Positions 35,801-44,192 of a stretch of DNA of 64,000 nucleotides are shown in pieces. The stretch is from contig JAREWP010000070.1 of assembly GCA_029001845.1 (NCBI GenBank), forward strand, positions 58,103-122,102. The letters run 5' to 3'. Under the pieces are notes generated by a model, which was not told the origin of the DNA, made no database searches, and saw only the letters and a list, made by a program, of their open reading frames with translations. The DNA is from Candidatus Magnetocorallium paracelense (GTDB lineage: Bacteria > Nitrospirota > Thermodesulfovibrionia > Thermodesulfovibrionales > Magnetobacteriaceae). Each line of letters opens with the position of its first letter. Positions within the stretch are counted from its first letter, which is position 1. A program made the translations under genes and the position numbers.

Positions 35801-36207
35801 TAAAGATACAGGCCGGTTGACCACTCTTCTATTCCCTCTTCATGTAGACGACATAAACTTCCAACAGTACGACTTGATTTGCAGTAGCCCTCAATGATGA
35901 AGTTACCGTTTGCGGCCTGTCCTATAATGTTGATTTGGCCTTTAAGGTTCGGGATAGCACTCTGAGTGGCTGTCTCGATGTTATAGTCATAAACTTTGTC
36001 GAAATAATAGTAACCACTGTCATAATAACCGGCATTGCCGTACACTATCCTGCCGTCGTCGACTCTGAAGTCTATCTCATTACTTATCTCCCTTGTCTCT
36101 TCGCTTATAATCTTATAGTCCGCGTTCGCACCGGCATTTATGACGCCTGATAGTAAAACAGTAAATACCATAAAAATCGAGATACAAATAGTAATAAACA
36201 GCTTCAT
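32872..36207 (-). CDS. Large secreted right-handed beta-helix protein
   Basis: A 1111-residue exported protein with a signal peptide (MKLFITICISIFMVFTVLLSGVINAGA). Residues about 30-480 contain repeated strand patterns that look like a beta-propeller ('GQAANGNFIIEGY', 'YDGTLLWTQM'). A conserved segment then has the CSLRAAVEQA-type motif typical of polymorphic outer membrane/choice-of-anchor proteins (here CTLRAAVEQAYFEKQ). From about 680 to 1010 there are repeated parallel beta-helix coils ('GNYIGIDSEGSKKLGNFTGIRIYGS', 'NTIGG', 'NVISGNNDSGIEI'). No anchoring tail is seen at the C-terminus. It is a surface or released protein, perhaps glycan-binding; function unknown. Confidence 0.82.
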   Translation of the reverse strand: MKLFITICISIFMVFTVLLSGVINAGANADYKIISEETREISNEIDFRVDDGRIVYGNAGYYDSGYYYFDKVYDYNIETATQSAIPNLKGQINIIGQAANGNFIIEGYCKSSRTVGSLCRLHEEGIEEWSTGLYLYKNGVLTTLAEDLDADDNDETPVEKSYGADWRLKTYDGTLLWTQMTTIFTRKDCYYSNYEYTYTYKRFHLDRNGTVTEVMNSECGDACDSFDLWSWGDCNPLDSLSDFASSEENQFAWGKTAVTGETYEDYLYIGTTGNEISEYNTTESMPWSDGEYHHLRFYNGDLYHNENYDQYYKFDSNTITWNYVEDEQLSHDISWTYGEGEINSYNHGYGKKRGNYEIWIEYSSLYGNSKVHRKNLLTGTTDSYEADFEYNGYEWQYDYNNSAGLSADFTEDGNHIVYTVFRTDDEDKKHFALALLTLDDGETESLTLKAGPENPNNRLESTEEDINHLTVVNQISLRNGAGDSDINLDKLIYDFVRGEYNHYSYKFGITPMLAFDSDCNGAADDTNWKTGFFWYDQIFFEKIGKTISPGVEYCYILLFSIPSSNYYNRCYPIGAKIAPNQNKITAYIGDNNVTVTGDTVQGAVVLQLEDKCGFVVNSNGDIGDGDLSDYRCSTTDDGIFAECTLRAAVEQAYFEKQKITFNIPLDKSKPFNRIITLSKPLVIENYSVEIDGTLESSTRHNEFGKIKLGSQNGHGQSGIIIKSGSTIRDLDVRGFRSAIQLNSSGSHITDNVLANNNIGIEVLEDKEGNTIEENQIYNSKSYGIKLDGDDTTVIGNYIGYSKGFAGNKTGIFINSGNNIIGGASGNERNVISGNNDSGIEIAESAYFNTIKGNYIGIDSEGSKKLGNFTGIRIYGSYNTIGGYLNSEGNVIGGNDFGVELNGGEENSLLGNYIGVDSVDTPFGNTYSGITIMDGSQNNKIGDTNEGGGNAIAYNSRGIGIKDDSTKNNEIRSNTMYSNTNIGIDLNIDGDTENDSGDTDNGPNNLQNYPDVIGAVLDDVGLTITGEMDSKAGEVILIEFFSTQWCQEFERGQGVFPLGRAEVTRTGEYPEEFLVIFPNSKVKENEFITATATDSQGNTSEFSPCISVYKEE

Positions 36208-36938
36208 AAATTTCTCCTCTTTATAAAAATGTCTTTTATTGGAGGTGATAAAGGTTCTAAAAAACGTTATAATAATGAAGATAATAACCGTTCTGACTTT
36301 ATTGCGGCTTCAATTTCTAAATCGTTAAATTTCATAAATGCGTCTTAGTTAGCATATGCAGCCTGCGAACAGGCATCCCTGTAATTTGGAGATATTCAGA
36401 TTATATCTGCATTCTTGAGAAAAAATCTACTTTTGACGATTGACAAATCATCTGCGCGTGAATTATGGTGTTTAGAAATCTTCGAATTTCAACGGATTTT
36501 AAGACTGCTTTAAGGAGAAGCCATGGAGTTTTATTCCCACCTCGTTACCAAAAAGGAGACTAGGAGCAGGCAAATAATACTATCGCCCTCTATATTTAAC
36601 TCCCTGGAAGCATCGGGCGTCGCTCGGTAAGACCATACCCTCTCATCTTCGGCAAACTCGAAATCCAAAGGCAGGTTTTGGGTTAACCTATTGTCAATAA
36701 TTTACCTAGTCTCCCTTTCTTCCTGTAAAAAAAATATTTCTACTTCAAACCCTTGCCACACAAGGTTTCGTGTAATTTCTTGCAAAATTTGTGAATAGAA
36801 ATTCTAATGACTTTTTATTTTTGTTTGTGCTAATGTGGTTTCAGAACGGTAGACGCCTTCACTTTGTGGAGGAGAAAACGGTGAGTTGAGCCGGAACCGT
36901 TTGCTATTAAGGTTAATAAAAGATCAAAGGAGATAATT
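36208..36938. other. 731-base intergenic region, divergent
   Basis: It separates the beta-helix gene and the alpha/beta hydrolase gene and must contain both promoters. Ribosome sites are at 36212-36219 (minus strand) and AAAGGAG at about 36926-36932 (plus strand). I see no RNA gene, riboswitch or repeat. Confidence 0.45.
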
Positions 36939-37895
36939 ATGCTTATTGTAACTAATCGTAATATTGTTAAAAGTAATTTTAAAAATGGCGTTGGTGATCA
37001 AGGAGCTTTTGGCGATGGCGTGAACTCTAAAGGACCAAATGAAGTGAGGTTGGCCTATGCAGAAAAAGTCAATGAAAAATGGGAAGTAAGACTTGTTGAT
37101 GAACCTTCATCTATTACTAACAGCAATATCCCGTCAAGGAAAGAATTCAACAGGTTTCGTGATAAATTAATGCAGACAAAAAAGAACTGCGTTTTTTTTG
37201 TGCATGGTTTTAATCAGTCCTTCGAAAAAAACCTTGAAAAATCATTGGCAATAGAAGAGCTATATGGAGTAGAAGTAATTGCTTTTTCCTGGCCTTCAAA
37301 CCCGGGAGGATTTAAAACAAAGGAGTATAGACATGCAAAGAGAGCCGCAAGAGCTTCAAATGGAGCATTAGACTCGACTCTTGAAAAGCTTGGCAGTTGT
37401 CTAAAGGGACCGTTCAACCGAGATGCACAGGAGAGTTGTGATATTAAATTTTCACTACTGATATATAGTCTTGGAAACTACCTTTTTCAAAATTATGTTA
37501 CAGACTCGATTTATGAAGATGAAACCAGAATTTTTGATAACATAATTCTGTGCCAGGCAGATGTCGATAATGAAGGGCATGAAAAGTGGGTAGATTCCAT
37601 TGAGACAGGGAAAAGAATATATGTAACAATTAATGAGAATGACTGGGTGCTAAAATGGTCAGATACCAACTTTCAGAAAGATCGCTTAGGGCGAACCGCC
37701 AGAAATCTAATTTCCAAAAAAGCAGCATACTTTGATTTCACTGATGGTGAAAATGTTGGAAGAGCTCATGGAGTCTTTTACAAGAATACCAATGATGTTA
37801 TTAAAAACTTCTTTGGAGCAGTTCTTAATGGTCATCGTGGAGAAACAACGGGAGGATTCGTTTATGATTCAAAAACAAATAGCTACAGGTTCTAA
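36939..37895 (+). CDS. DUF900-type alpha/beta hydrolase
   Basis: A 318-residue predicted serine hydrolase. CVFFVHGFNQSFEKN is the oxyanion-hole motif, 'VIAFSWPSNPGG' the next strand, and the nucleophile elbow is LIYSLGNYL (Ser in a SxG context lacking the first Gly of GxSxG). A likely acid lies in 'CQADVDNEGHEKW' and a His in 'GRAHGVFYKN'. These features match the DUF900/COG4782 family. No signal peptide is seen, so it is cytoplasmic. Its flanks are degraded ATPases, so it sits in accessory DNA. The substrate is unknown. Confidence 0.75.
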   Translation: MLIVTNRNIVKSNFKNGVGDQGAFGDGVNSKGPNEVRLAYAEKVNEKWEVRLVDEPSSITNSNIPSRKEFNRFRDKLMQTKKNCVFFVHGFNQSFEKNLEKSLAIEELYGVEVIAFSWPSNPGGFKTKEYRHAKRAARASNGALDSTLEKLGSCLKGPFNRDAQESCDIKFSLLIYSLGNYLFQNYVTDSIYEDETRIFDNIILCQADVDNEGHEKWVDSIETGKRIYVTINENDWVLKWSDTNFQKDRLGRTARNLISKKAAYFDFTDGENVGRAHGVFYKNTNDVIKNFFGAVLNGHRGETTGGFVYDSKTNSYRF

Positions 37896-37905
37896 AAAAA
37901 CAATT

Positions 37906-38199
37906 TCATGACTTTGGGCTAACACTTATAAAATATGGGACGATTCCGTTATTGTAGTCAAAAGTTATGTTATAAAGTCTCTCCAAAAGAGCAGTCTTCC
38001 CCATCTTGCGTCTGGCTAATATGGCTGTGCTCTTTGACTTTCTCTCTTTTATCTCCCGGATCCATTTCAGGAAGAAGGTGAGTTCCTTTTTCCTCCCGGT
38101 AAACAACTCCGGATTCCCGATTCTCTCTTCCAGATAGTATTTCATAAAAGACAGTATATCATCCTTTAAGATATTTATCAAGCAATCGAAATAGGACAA
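37906..38199 (-). pseudogene. Archaeal-type AAA ATPase fragment
   Basis: The N-terminal ~95 residues of a P-loop ATPase. 'LFTGRKKELTFFLKWI' and the Walker A-like ILARRKMGKTALL are typical of the archaeal ATPase/DUF234 group. The frame ends just after the second strand ('GIVPYFISV'), far short of Walker B and sensor motifs (complete proteins have 350-500 residues). The true start is perhaps ATG 38145 (MKYYLEERIGNPELF). Convergent with the hydrolase gene 11 bases away, so the rest was probably lost in a rearrangement. Confidence 0.7.
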
Positions 38200-38289
38200 T
38201 ATAATGTCTCAATAAAAGAAAGGGGAATATGGGGATACCAATAGATTTGGTTTGGCTGTTTGTAAATCAATAAATTGTCCCTAATGTTC

Positions 38290-38941
38290 TTAAAGACCCA
38301 TAAGTAGTGACTCACCTTTAAACAGTATAAGGCCCTCTTTTTTTGCTGTTTTTAATAAAGCATTTGTGTAGCCGCTTTTACTGAACAGGCAGAACATCTC
38401 TTTTTTACCCTCTTTACCCCACACCACTTTCTTTGACTTCTCCTTTAATCTCTCATAAACATCCGTCCCAACAGGTTTTTTACTCCACTTTACTTCACCA
38501 AAAAGAATTTCGTTTTTAGCACTGTTAAAAGCCACAAAATCTATCTCTTCATTTCTGTTCCACCATCTTCCGATTGAAGAGAAATCGAAAATTTTCTCTC
38601 TATATTTCAGAAGCAACTCAATTGCTACTTTTTCATATACATAAAGAGAGATAGTACTGAAAGCTCTCTTCCCACTCATTGAATCCTCTTGTCTTAAGTA
38701 AGGGTTCATTAAAATGACGGGCCAGTGAATGAGAAAATCTTCTTAGTTGTTCACGTTCGTTTGTGCTTTCTGAGAGAAAGTAAACATGTGGTTTCTCCTT
38801 TATCAACTCCTTTACCAATTCGGTTTTACCGACTCTCCGCTTTCCCCAAAGCACAATAAACTGAGCCTTCTCTTCATGGCATTTTTCTTCAAGAAAAGCC
38901 AATTCTCTCTCTCTGTTAATAAAATCCATTGCGATTCTCAT
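38290..38941 (-). pseudogene. Archaeal-type ATPase with DUF234 C-terminus, internally deleted
   Basis: The N-terminal half (38941 to about 38633) has 'FINRERELAFLEEKC' and Walker A VLWGKRRVGKTELVKEL, and breaks off at 'WEESFQYYLSL'. A second frame (38709 to 38290) carries the C-terminal DUF234 nuclease-like domain: 'IGRWWNRNEEIDFVAFN' and 'ILFGEVKW' match the D..ExK-type motif. The middle of the ATPase (Walker B, sensor, winged helix, about 200 residues) is missing and the frames do not join. This is a deleted gene. It differs from the fragment at 37906, so two members of this family decayed side by side. Confidence 0.75.
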
Positions 38942-39265
38942 TTTATATACTTATGGGTATTATATTTATGAGTATATAAAGTGTCAAGAAAGAAATGGCT
39001 GTTCGAAGGTTGGGGTGAGGGGGGGCTGATTAGAAGTACGGAGCCAGGTGTTTTGAATTCAATTTATCCATTTGACTTTTGCATCTTTATTTTGGTATTA
39101 TTCCTCTTAATTCTTCTTTTTAGCTGTATAAAGCGAACTTTATTTTATTATAAGGGGCGGGAAAGAAATAAGTTCGTATTAAAAGTTCTCATCAAATCGA
39201 AATACTCGTACTGTTAAGATTAATCCCTCCATCAAGATATGTATTAGCCCAAAAAATTTCATAAA

Positions 39266-39931
39266 ATGGAAAACTACTTTGTCCTCCTCATAGGAGCGGT
39301 ACTGGTAAACAACTTTGTCCTGGCTAAATTCCTGGGCGTCTGTCCTTTCCTCGGAGTCTCCAAAAATGTTAAAACCGCAATGGGCATGTCCGGAGCTGTC
39401 ATATTCGTAATGACCATAGGCTCCGCCCTTGCCGCTGTCATCCACCACTATGTTTTACTGCCAAAAGAGATTGGCGGAGTCGTTGTCAATCCCCATGTAT
39501 GGGTGGCTATTGACCTGACATACCTTAGAACGATCTCCTTTATTTTAGTTATCGCCTCTAATGTCCAACTCCTTGAAGTCGTCCTCCAGAGGCTTAGTCA
39601 GCCTTTATACCAGGGGCTGGGCATCTTTTTGCCACTTATTACCACAAACTGTGCAGTGTTAGGGGCAGCGGTAATAAACGCTCAAAAAGAACACTCAATA
39701 ATTGAGTCGACCTGGTATGGCTTTGCATCGGGGCTTGGCTTTGCTCTGGCTCTTATACTATTCTCCAGCCTTAGGGAACGTTTAGATATAGGACACCCGC
39801 CCAAATCATTTCAAGGAGTGCCAATCGCCCTGATTACCGCAGGAATCGCCGCTATGATTTTTATGGGTTTTTCAGGTCTGGACATCGGTTTAAAAACCTT
39901 TTTTAACCATATAAAGCAAGGACTTCTTTAA
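39266..39931 (+). CDS. rnfA: Rnf complex membrane subunit RnfA
   Basis: A 221-residue integral membrane protein with six transmembrane helices. 'VNNFVLAKFLGVCPFLGVS' and 'PLITTNCAVLGAA' hold the conserved Cys residues that bind the intramembrane iron-sulfur cluster shared with RnfE. First gene of rnfABCDGE, which couples ferredoxin oxidation to NAD reduction and ion (Na+ or H+) transport. A repeat F copy and a 145-base gap separate it from rnfB. The length is somewhat long because of an extra periplasmic loop ('HHYVLLPKEIGGVVVNPH'). Confidence 0.95.
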   Translation: MENYFVLLIGAVLVNNFVLAKFLGVCPFLGVSKNVKTAMGMSGAVIFVMTIGSALAAVIHHYVLLPKEIGGVVVNPHVWVAIDLTYLRTISFILVIASNVQLLEVVLQRLSQPLYQGLGIFLPLITTNCAVLGAAVINAQKEHSIIESTWYGFASGLGFALALILFSSLRERLDIGHPPKSFQGVPIALITAGIAAMIFMGFSGLDIGLKTFFNHIKQGLL

Positions 39932-39944
39932 TTATGAATAACCT

Positions 39945-40005
39945 AACCCGGCAAGCGGTCACCAAACACGGATCAAGGCATAAGGCAACAGGCATAAGGC
40001 ATAAG
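39945..40005 (+). repeat. Interspersed repeat F, copy 2
   Basis: Begins AACCCGGCAAGCGGTCACC and ends in tandem GGCATAAGGC words. It is homologous to 158-204 and 61445-61499 (both inverted). It lies inside the rnf operon between rnfA and rnfB. Confidence 0.65.
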
Positions 40006-40076
40006 TTAAAAAGATATTGTGGCCTTTTTTCGCATGATTTAACTTATAAGAGACTAAAGGAGGCTTTTAAAATACA

Positions 40077-41132
40077 ATGATAGAAGCTGTCCTCTTTATG
40101 GCCTCTACCGGCATGATTCTCAGTACTGTCATTGCCCTTGCCAACAGGTTTCTGGCCGTTGAGACAGATCCCCGCATAGAGGCCGTAGAAGAGATGCTGC
40201 CCGGTGCAAACTGCGGCGGCTGTGGATATTCCGGCTGTCCTGCTTTTGCCAAAGCCATTATAGAGGAATCTGTTGAACCGGGGTTATGCCCTGTTTCTTC
40301 AGGGGATGAAGCACAGCGGATTGCTTCGTACACCGGGATGGAGCCGGTCTTCTCAGAGCCCTATGTTGCGCTCGTCAAGTGCTGTGGAGACAATACCAGA
40401 TCACCGGAGCGCGCCCTTTATAATGGTGTAAACGATTGTAATGCCGCGATTAATGTTGCAGGGGCCACCAAATCATGCCAACATGGATGTTTGGGACTTG
40501 GCTCCTGCTCCAGAGCATGCCCTTTTAATGCTATAGAAATTGACGAGGAATTACGCATAGCGATCGTCCACCCCAACCTTTGCGTCGGTTGTGGTAAATG
40601 TATAGAGAGTTGTCCGAGGGATATGATTACCATGGTTCCAAAGTCCGCGCCAATCCATATTCTCTGCAATTCTCCGGAAAAAGCCCCAATTCAGAGAAAG
40701 CTCTGTACACGTGGGTGTATTGGATGTCAGAGATGCGCAAGGCAGGCTCCTGAGTCTATAAAGATGGTCAATTTTCTTGCAACTATAGATTACGACAATC
40801 CTCCCCACGATCTAAGCCTGGTAGATACATGTCCCGTAGACAGGATACATACCTCCCTTGGAATAGACTATATCCCCGCCCCTAAAAAGAAGAAGGGAGC
40901 GATTAAGAGCCTTGAATGCCATAAGGTTCTGGGCGTTGCGCCGCAAGCCTCGGAGGCGGAGATCAATAAGGCCTTTGCGGACAAAATAGTCCATTATGAT
41001 ATCAGTTTGATTATAAAGATGGATGAGGAAGAGCAAAAACAAGCCATTATGGAATCCGAGAAAATATCTCAGGCTTATAAAGACTGCCTTGCCTTTGATC
41101 CGTCGGCGCATACCGTGAAGGAGGGGCAATAA
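40077..41132 (+). CDS. rnfB: Rnf complex iron-sulfur subunit RnfB with J-domain-like tail
   Basis: A 351-residue subunit that takes electrons from ferredoxin. A membrane helix (residues 1-25) precedes the four-Cys cluster motif LPGANCGGCGYSGCPAF...CP. Then come ferredoxin-like clusters: CSRACPFNAIEI, LCVGCGKCIESCP and a degenerate CTRGCIGCQRCARQAPE. From about residue 279 to 340 there is an extra domain not usual in RnfB: CHKVLGVAPQASEAEINKAF, then HYD (306-308), then KISQAYKDCLAF. This follows the DnaJ J-domain plan helix I-II-III, but the HPD motif is HYD. The ending EEGQ-like tail overlaps rnfC by one base. Confidence 0.93.
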   Translation: MIEAVLFMASTGMILSTVIALANRFLAVETDPRIEAVEEMLPGANCGGCGYSGCPAFAKAIIEESVEPGLCPVSSGDEAQRIASYTGMEPVFSEPYVALVKCCGDNTRSPERALYNGVNDCNAAINVAGATKSCQHGCLGLGSCSRACPFNAIEIDEELRIAIVHPNLCVGCGKCIESCPRDMITMVPKSAPIHILCNSPEKAPIQRKLCTRGCIGCQRCARQAPESIKMVNFLATIDYDNPPHDLSLVDTCPVDRIHTSLGIDYIPAPKKKKGAIKSLECHKVLGVAPQASEAEINKAFADKIVHYDISLIIKMDEEEQKQAIMESEKISQAYKDCLAFDPSAHTVKEGQ

Positions 41133-42517
41133 TGGCCGATCATCTCCTGTTTCCGGGCGGCGTCCATCCAAAGGATGGCAAATCGATTTCATTCTCCATG
41201 CCGATTCAGTCAGCTCCTCTCCTGGAAGAGTACACCATTCCCTTAAGCCAGCATATCGGTACGCCTGCTCAGCCAATCGTTAAGCGTGGACAGAGGGTTT
41301 TGAAGGGACAGAAAATAGCAGAGGCAACGGATAACATTTCGGCTCATATTCATGCCCCGACTTCAGGTGAAATAACTTCAGTATCAAAACATCCCATAAC
41401 CGGTGAGATGCTTGCCATGACCAATTGTATAGGCCCGGCCGGACATATGGTCTCCTCCCTTGTTATTACCTCTGACGGCGAAGATAAAGAAGGTTTTACC
41501 CTTATGCCGATAGAGGAGTGGCAATCGATTGATAAAAAAATCCTTTTAGAACGAATAAAAGAGGCCGGAATCGTAGGTATGGGTGGGGCCGCCTTTCCTA
41601 CGCATGTGAAGTTGAACCCACCTCAGGGAAAAAGACCGGACACTTTAATCATTAATGGAGCAGAGTGTGAGCCTTTCCTCACGGCAGATCACAGGTTAAT
41701 GCTGGAAGAGCCGGAAAAGATCATCGAAGGCATTTTGATGATGAAGTATATTCTAGGGGCCAAGACCGTTTATATTGGAATAGAAAGAAACAAGCCCGAC
41801 GCTATTAAGACTATGAAAAAACATCTTCGCGAGGGTATTGAGGTAAGAGAACTCAGGGTCCTCTACCCACAGGGCTCCGAAAAACAGCTGATATATGCCT
41901 TAACCAAGCGTAAGGTGAGAATGGGCACCTTACCAATGGAGGTAAATTGTATAGTACAAAATATCGGAACCGCCTTTGCTGTCTTTGAGGCAATAGTAAT
42001 GGGCAAGCCACTCTTTGAACGAATAACCACCATAACCGGCGAGCCTGTCGTCAGGCCGGGCAATTGGAGATTACGGATCGGCACATCCATTGGTGACGCC
42101 CTTAAAATGGCCGGAGGAGTCAAAGACCCTGAAAAGGTCGGGAAAATATTGATAGGAGGCCCGATGATGGGGCTTGCCCAGTTTTCCCTCGACACCCCTA
42201 TAATGAAAAGCGGCTCCGGTGTTACATTACTAAATAAAGATGAGATCGTTCAGTACACATCCGTTCCGTGTATACGTTGTGGTCGGTGCGTAGATGTATG
42301 CCCTATGAACCTCATGCCTTCTACGATGTCCATACAGGCAATGAAGGAGCGATTCGATCTCCTGGAAGAATGGCATGTGATGGACTGCCTTGAGTGCGGG
42401 TGTTGTTCCTATGTTTGTCCGTCACAGCGTCCACTGGTTCAACTCTTTCGATTGGGAAAATCCCATGTATTAAAAAAACGGCAAAGAGAGCTTGAAAAAC
42501 TAAAGGCTAAAGGCTAA
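41132..42517 (+). CDS. rnfC: Rnf complex subunit RnfC
   Basis: A 461-residue peripheral subunit that binds NADH and FMN and carries two [4Fe-4S] clusters. The N-terminal barrel sandwich ('HIHAPTSGEITSV') is followed by the NADH/FMN site GIVGMGGAAFPTHVKL and INGAECEPFLTADHRLM. The two cluster motifs are CIRCGRCVDVCPMN and CLECGCCSYVCPSQ. ATG overlaps the rnfB stop by one base. The length and motif order match the family. Confidence 0.96.
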   Translation: MADHLLFPGGVHPKDGKSISFSMPIQSAPLLEEYTIPLSQHIGTPAQPIVKRGQRVLKGQKIAEATDNISAHIHAPTSGEITSVSKHPITGEMLAMTNCIGPAGHMVSSLVITSDGEDKEGFTLMPIEEWQSIDKKILLERIKEAGIVGMGGAAFPTHVKLNPPQGKRPDTLIINGAECEPFLTADHRLMLEEPEKIIEGILMMKYILGAKTVYIGIERNKPDAIKTMKKHLREGIEVRELRVLYPQGSEKQLIYALTKRKVRMGTLPMEVNCIVQNIGTAFAVFEAIVMGKPLFERITTITGEPVVRPGNWRLRIGTSIGDALKMAGGVKDPEKVGKILIGGPMMGLAQFSLDTPIMKSGSGVTLLNKDEIVQYTSVPCIRCGRCVDVCPMNLMPSTMSIQAMKERFDLLEEWHVMDCLECGCCSYVCPSQRPLVQLFRLGKSHVLKKRQRELEKLKAKG

Positions 42518-42531
42518 AGGCTAAAGGATAA

Positions 42532-43575
42532 ATGAGTAAGGAAGATAAAAATATACCAGACCATAAAGAGATACTGTTACCGGACGCAAGTAAACTAATA
42601 GTCAGCTCCTCTCCTCATCTCCACGACAGCGGTCAGGTAGCAAAAATAATGAGGGAGGTCGCACTGGCCATGCTTCCGTTAGTCGTTGCGGCCATATGGG
42701 TTTTTGGACTGCCCGCCGTCAGGGTTCTCCTTCTCTGTACCGCATTTTGCCTAAGCTTTGAATTGATAAGCCTTAAGCTCCTTGGCAAGTCCTTAAAGCC
42801 GGCCACAGACTTTAGCGCCGTCATTACAGGTATGCTTTTGGCAATGAACCTTGACGCTAATGCGCCGTGGTGGATATGTCTTATCGGCTCCTTTATAGCC
42901 ATCGTAGTAGCAAAACAACTCTTTGGCGGCCTTGGCTACAACCCTTTTAACCCCGCCCTTGTCGCCAGGGTAGGATTACTCATCGGCTTTCCGGACATAA
43001 TGACTGTATGGAGCCCGACAACGGCGGCTCAAAAGGTGTCGACTATCGATGCTCAAAGTCTTGCAACCCCACTGGAGATAGCCAGTCAGTCGACAGCAGC
43101 CGGGAAGGAGCTCCTCTGGGACAACTATTTCGATCTATTCACAGGTAATATTAGCGGATGTCTTGGAGAAACATCTGCTCTGGCTATACTTGTGGGGGGT
43201 GGATATCTGATCCTTAGAAGGATTATCTGGTGGCAGATACCTTTTTTCTATATCCTTACCGTCGCCATTATCACCGGTCTCGTAAATAACTTCGTACCCA
43301 TGGCGACTCCAGACGCACTCTTTCATATATTGACAGGCGGACTCATGATCGGAGCCTTTTTTATGGCAACCGATATGCAGACTACTCCTGTTACCAGAAA
43401 AGGAGGGGCAATCTTTGCCATTGGCTGTGGAGTGATTACATCTGTCATACGTATCTGGGGCGCATATCCGGAGGGTGTGAGTTTTGCTATTTTATTTATG
43501 AATGCCTTTACTCCGCTGATAGATAAGATGACAAGGGTCAAGCCCTTTGGTTTCTGGCAAGGGGAATCGAAATGA
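42532..43575 (+). CDS. rnfD: Rnf complex membrane subunit RnfD
   Basis: A 347-residue membrane protein with about nine transmembrane helices. The covalent FMN attachment Thr is in QSLATPLEI (SxATP motif). Other family markers are 'GGLGYNPFNPALVARV' and 'FFMATDMQTTPVT'. It follows rnfC by 14 bases; the intervening DNA repeats the word AAAGGCTA three times. Its last codons overlap the rnfG start by four bases (ATGA). Confidence 0.95.
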   Translation: MSKEDKNIPDHKEILLPDASKLIVSSSPHLHDSGQVAKIMREVALAMLPLVVAAIWVFGLPAVRVLLLCTAFCLSFELISLKLLGKSLKPATDFSAVITGMLLAMNLDANAPWWICLIGSFIAIVVAKQLFGGLGYNPFNPALVARVGLLIGFPDIMTVWSPTTAAQKVSTIDAQSLATPLEIASQSTAAGKELLWDNYFDLFTGNISGCLGETSALAILVGGGYLILRRIIWWQIPFFYILTVAIITGLVNNFVPMATPDALFHILTGGLMIGAFFMATDMQTTPVTRKGGAIFAIGCGVITSVIRIWGAYPEGVSFAILFMNAFTPLIDKMTRVKPFGFWQGESK

Positions 43576-44192
43576 GACAGATATTAAGATTAGTCTTATC
43601 ACTAACAATCATCTGCGCCATAGCTACCGCACTACTGGCTTATGTCCATGAGGCGACAAGGCTGCCCAGAGAGAGGATAGAGAAAAAGTTACAGTCACTG
43701 GCGCTTCAGGAAGTCCTCCCCACTTTTGAAACAAGTGAGAAGCACAGCTTCCTCGCTAATAAGAGTCCCCAGGTAAAGGCATTTCGAGCCTCCTTAAAAG
43801 GCAAACCTGTAGGGATCGCCATACAGGGCGGCACGATGAAAGGTTTTAGCGGAGAGATAAAGCTCATGGCGGGTTTCGACAATCATGGTAAAATAGTTCG
43901 TATCAAGGTTCTGGACCATAAGGAGACGCCGGGCATTGGCACTAAAGTAACAGACCGTATCAGGAAGCGTACGCTTGTAGAGTTCTTATCCGGAAAGGTG
44001 TGGGAAGGAATCGTACCAAATCCCTTTCTCGATCAATTTGAAGGGATAGATGAGAACTCTTGCAGTTCCGCAAAAATCGGAGACAGAGGTATAAACGCCA
44101 TATCAGGAGCAACGATCACCTCTGCAGCCGTACTGGACGCTCTATATAAAATCTGCAGTACCTACAAACTATACAATGAGGGTAAGAGATGA
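43572..44192 (+). CDS. rnfG: Rnf complex FMN subunit RnfG
   Basis: A 206-residue subunit with one N-terminal membrane helix and a periplasmic domain that binds FMN covalently. The flavinylation motif is SGATITSAAV (Thr). 'HKETPGIGTKV' and 'DAISGATITS'-type order match RnfG ('INAISGATITSA' here). It overlaps rnfD by four bases and rnfE by four bases. No ApbE flavin transferase gene is seen in the window, so it must be encoded elsewhere. Confidence 0.94.
   Translation: MRQILRLVLSLTIICAIATALLAYVHEATRLPRERIEKKLQSLALQEVLPTFETSEKHSFLANKSPQVKAFRASLKGKPVGIAIQGGTMKGFSGEIKLMAGFDNHGKIVRIKVLDHKETPGIGTKVTDRIRKRTLVEFLSGKVWEGIVPNPFLDQFEGIDENSCSSAKIGDRGINAISGATITSAAVLDALYKICSTYKLYNEGKR

Noticed and set aside
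36208..36938. Riboswitch or small RNA in the long divergent gap
   Set aside because: I looked for c-di-GMP riboswitch-type and other conserved cores and found no convincing match.
38981..39217. 78-codon frame with a hydrophobic segment before rnfA
   Set aside because: GTG start without ribosome site and no family resemblance; the hydrophobic stretch fits chance in A/T-rich DNA.
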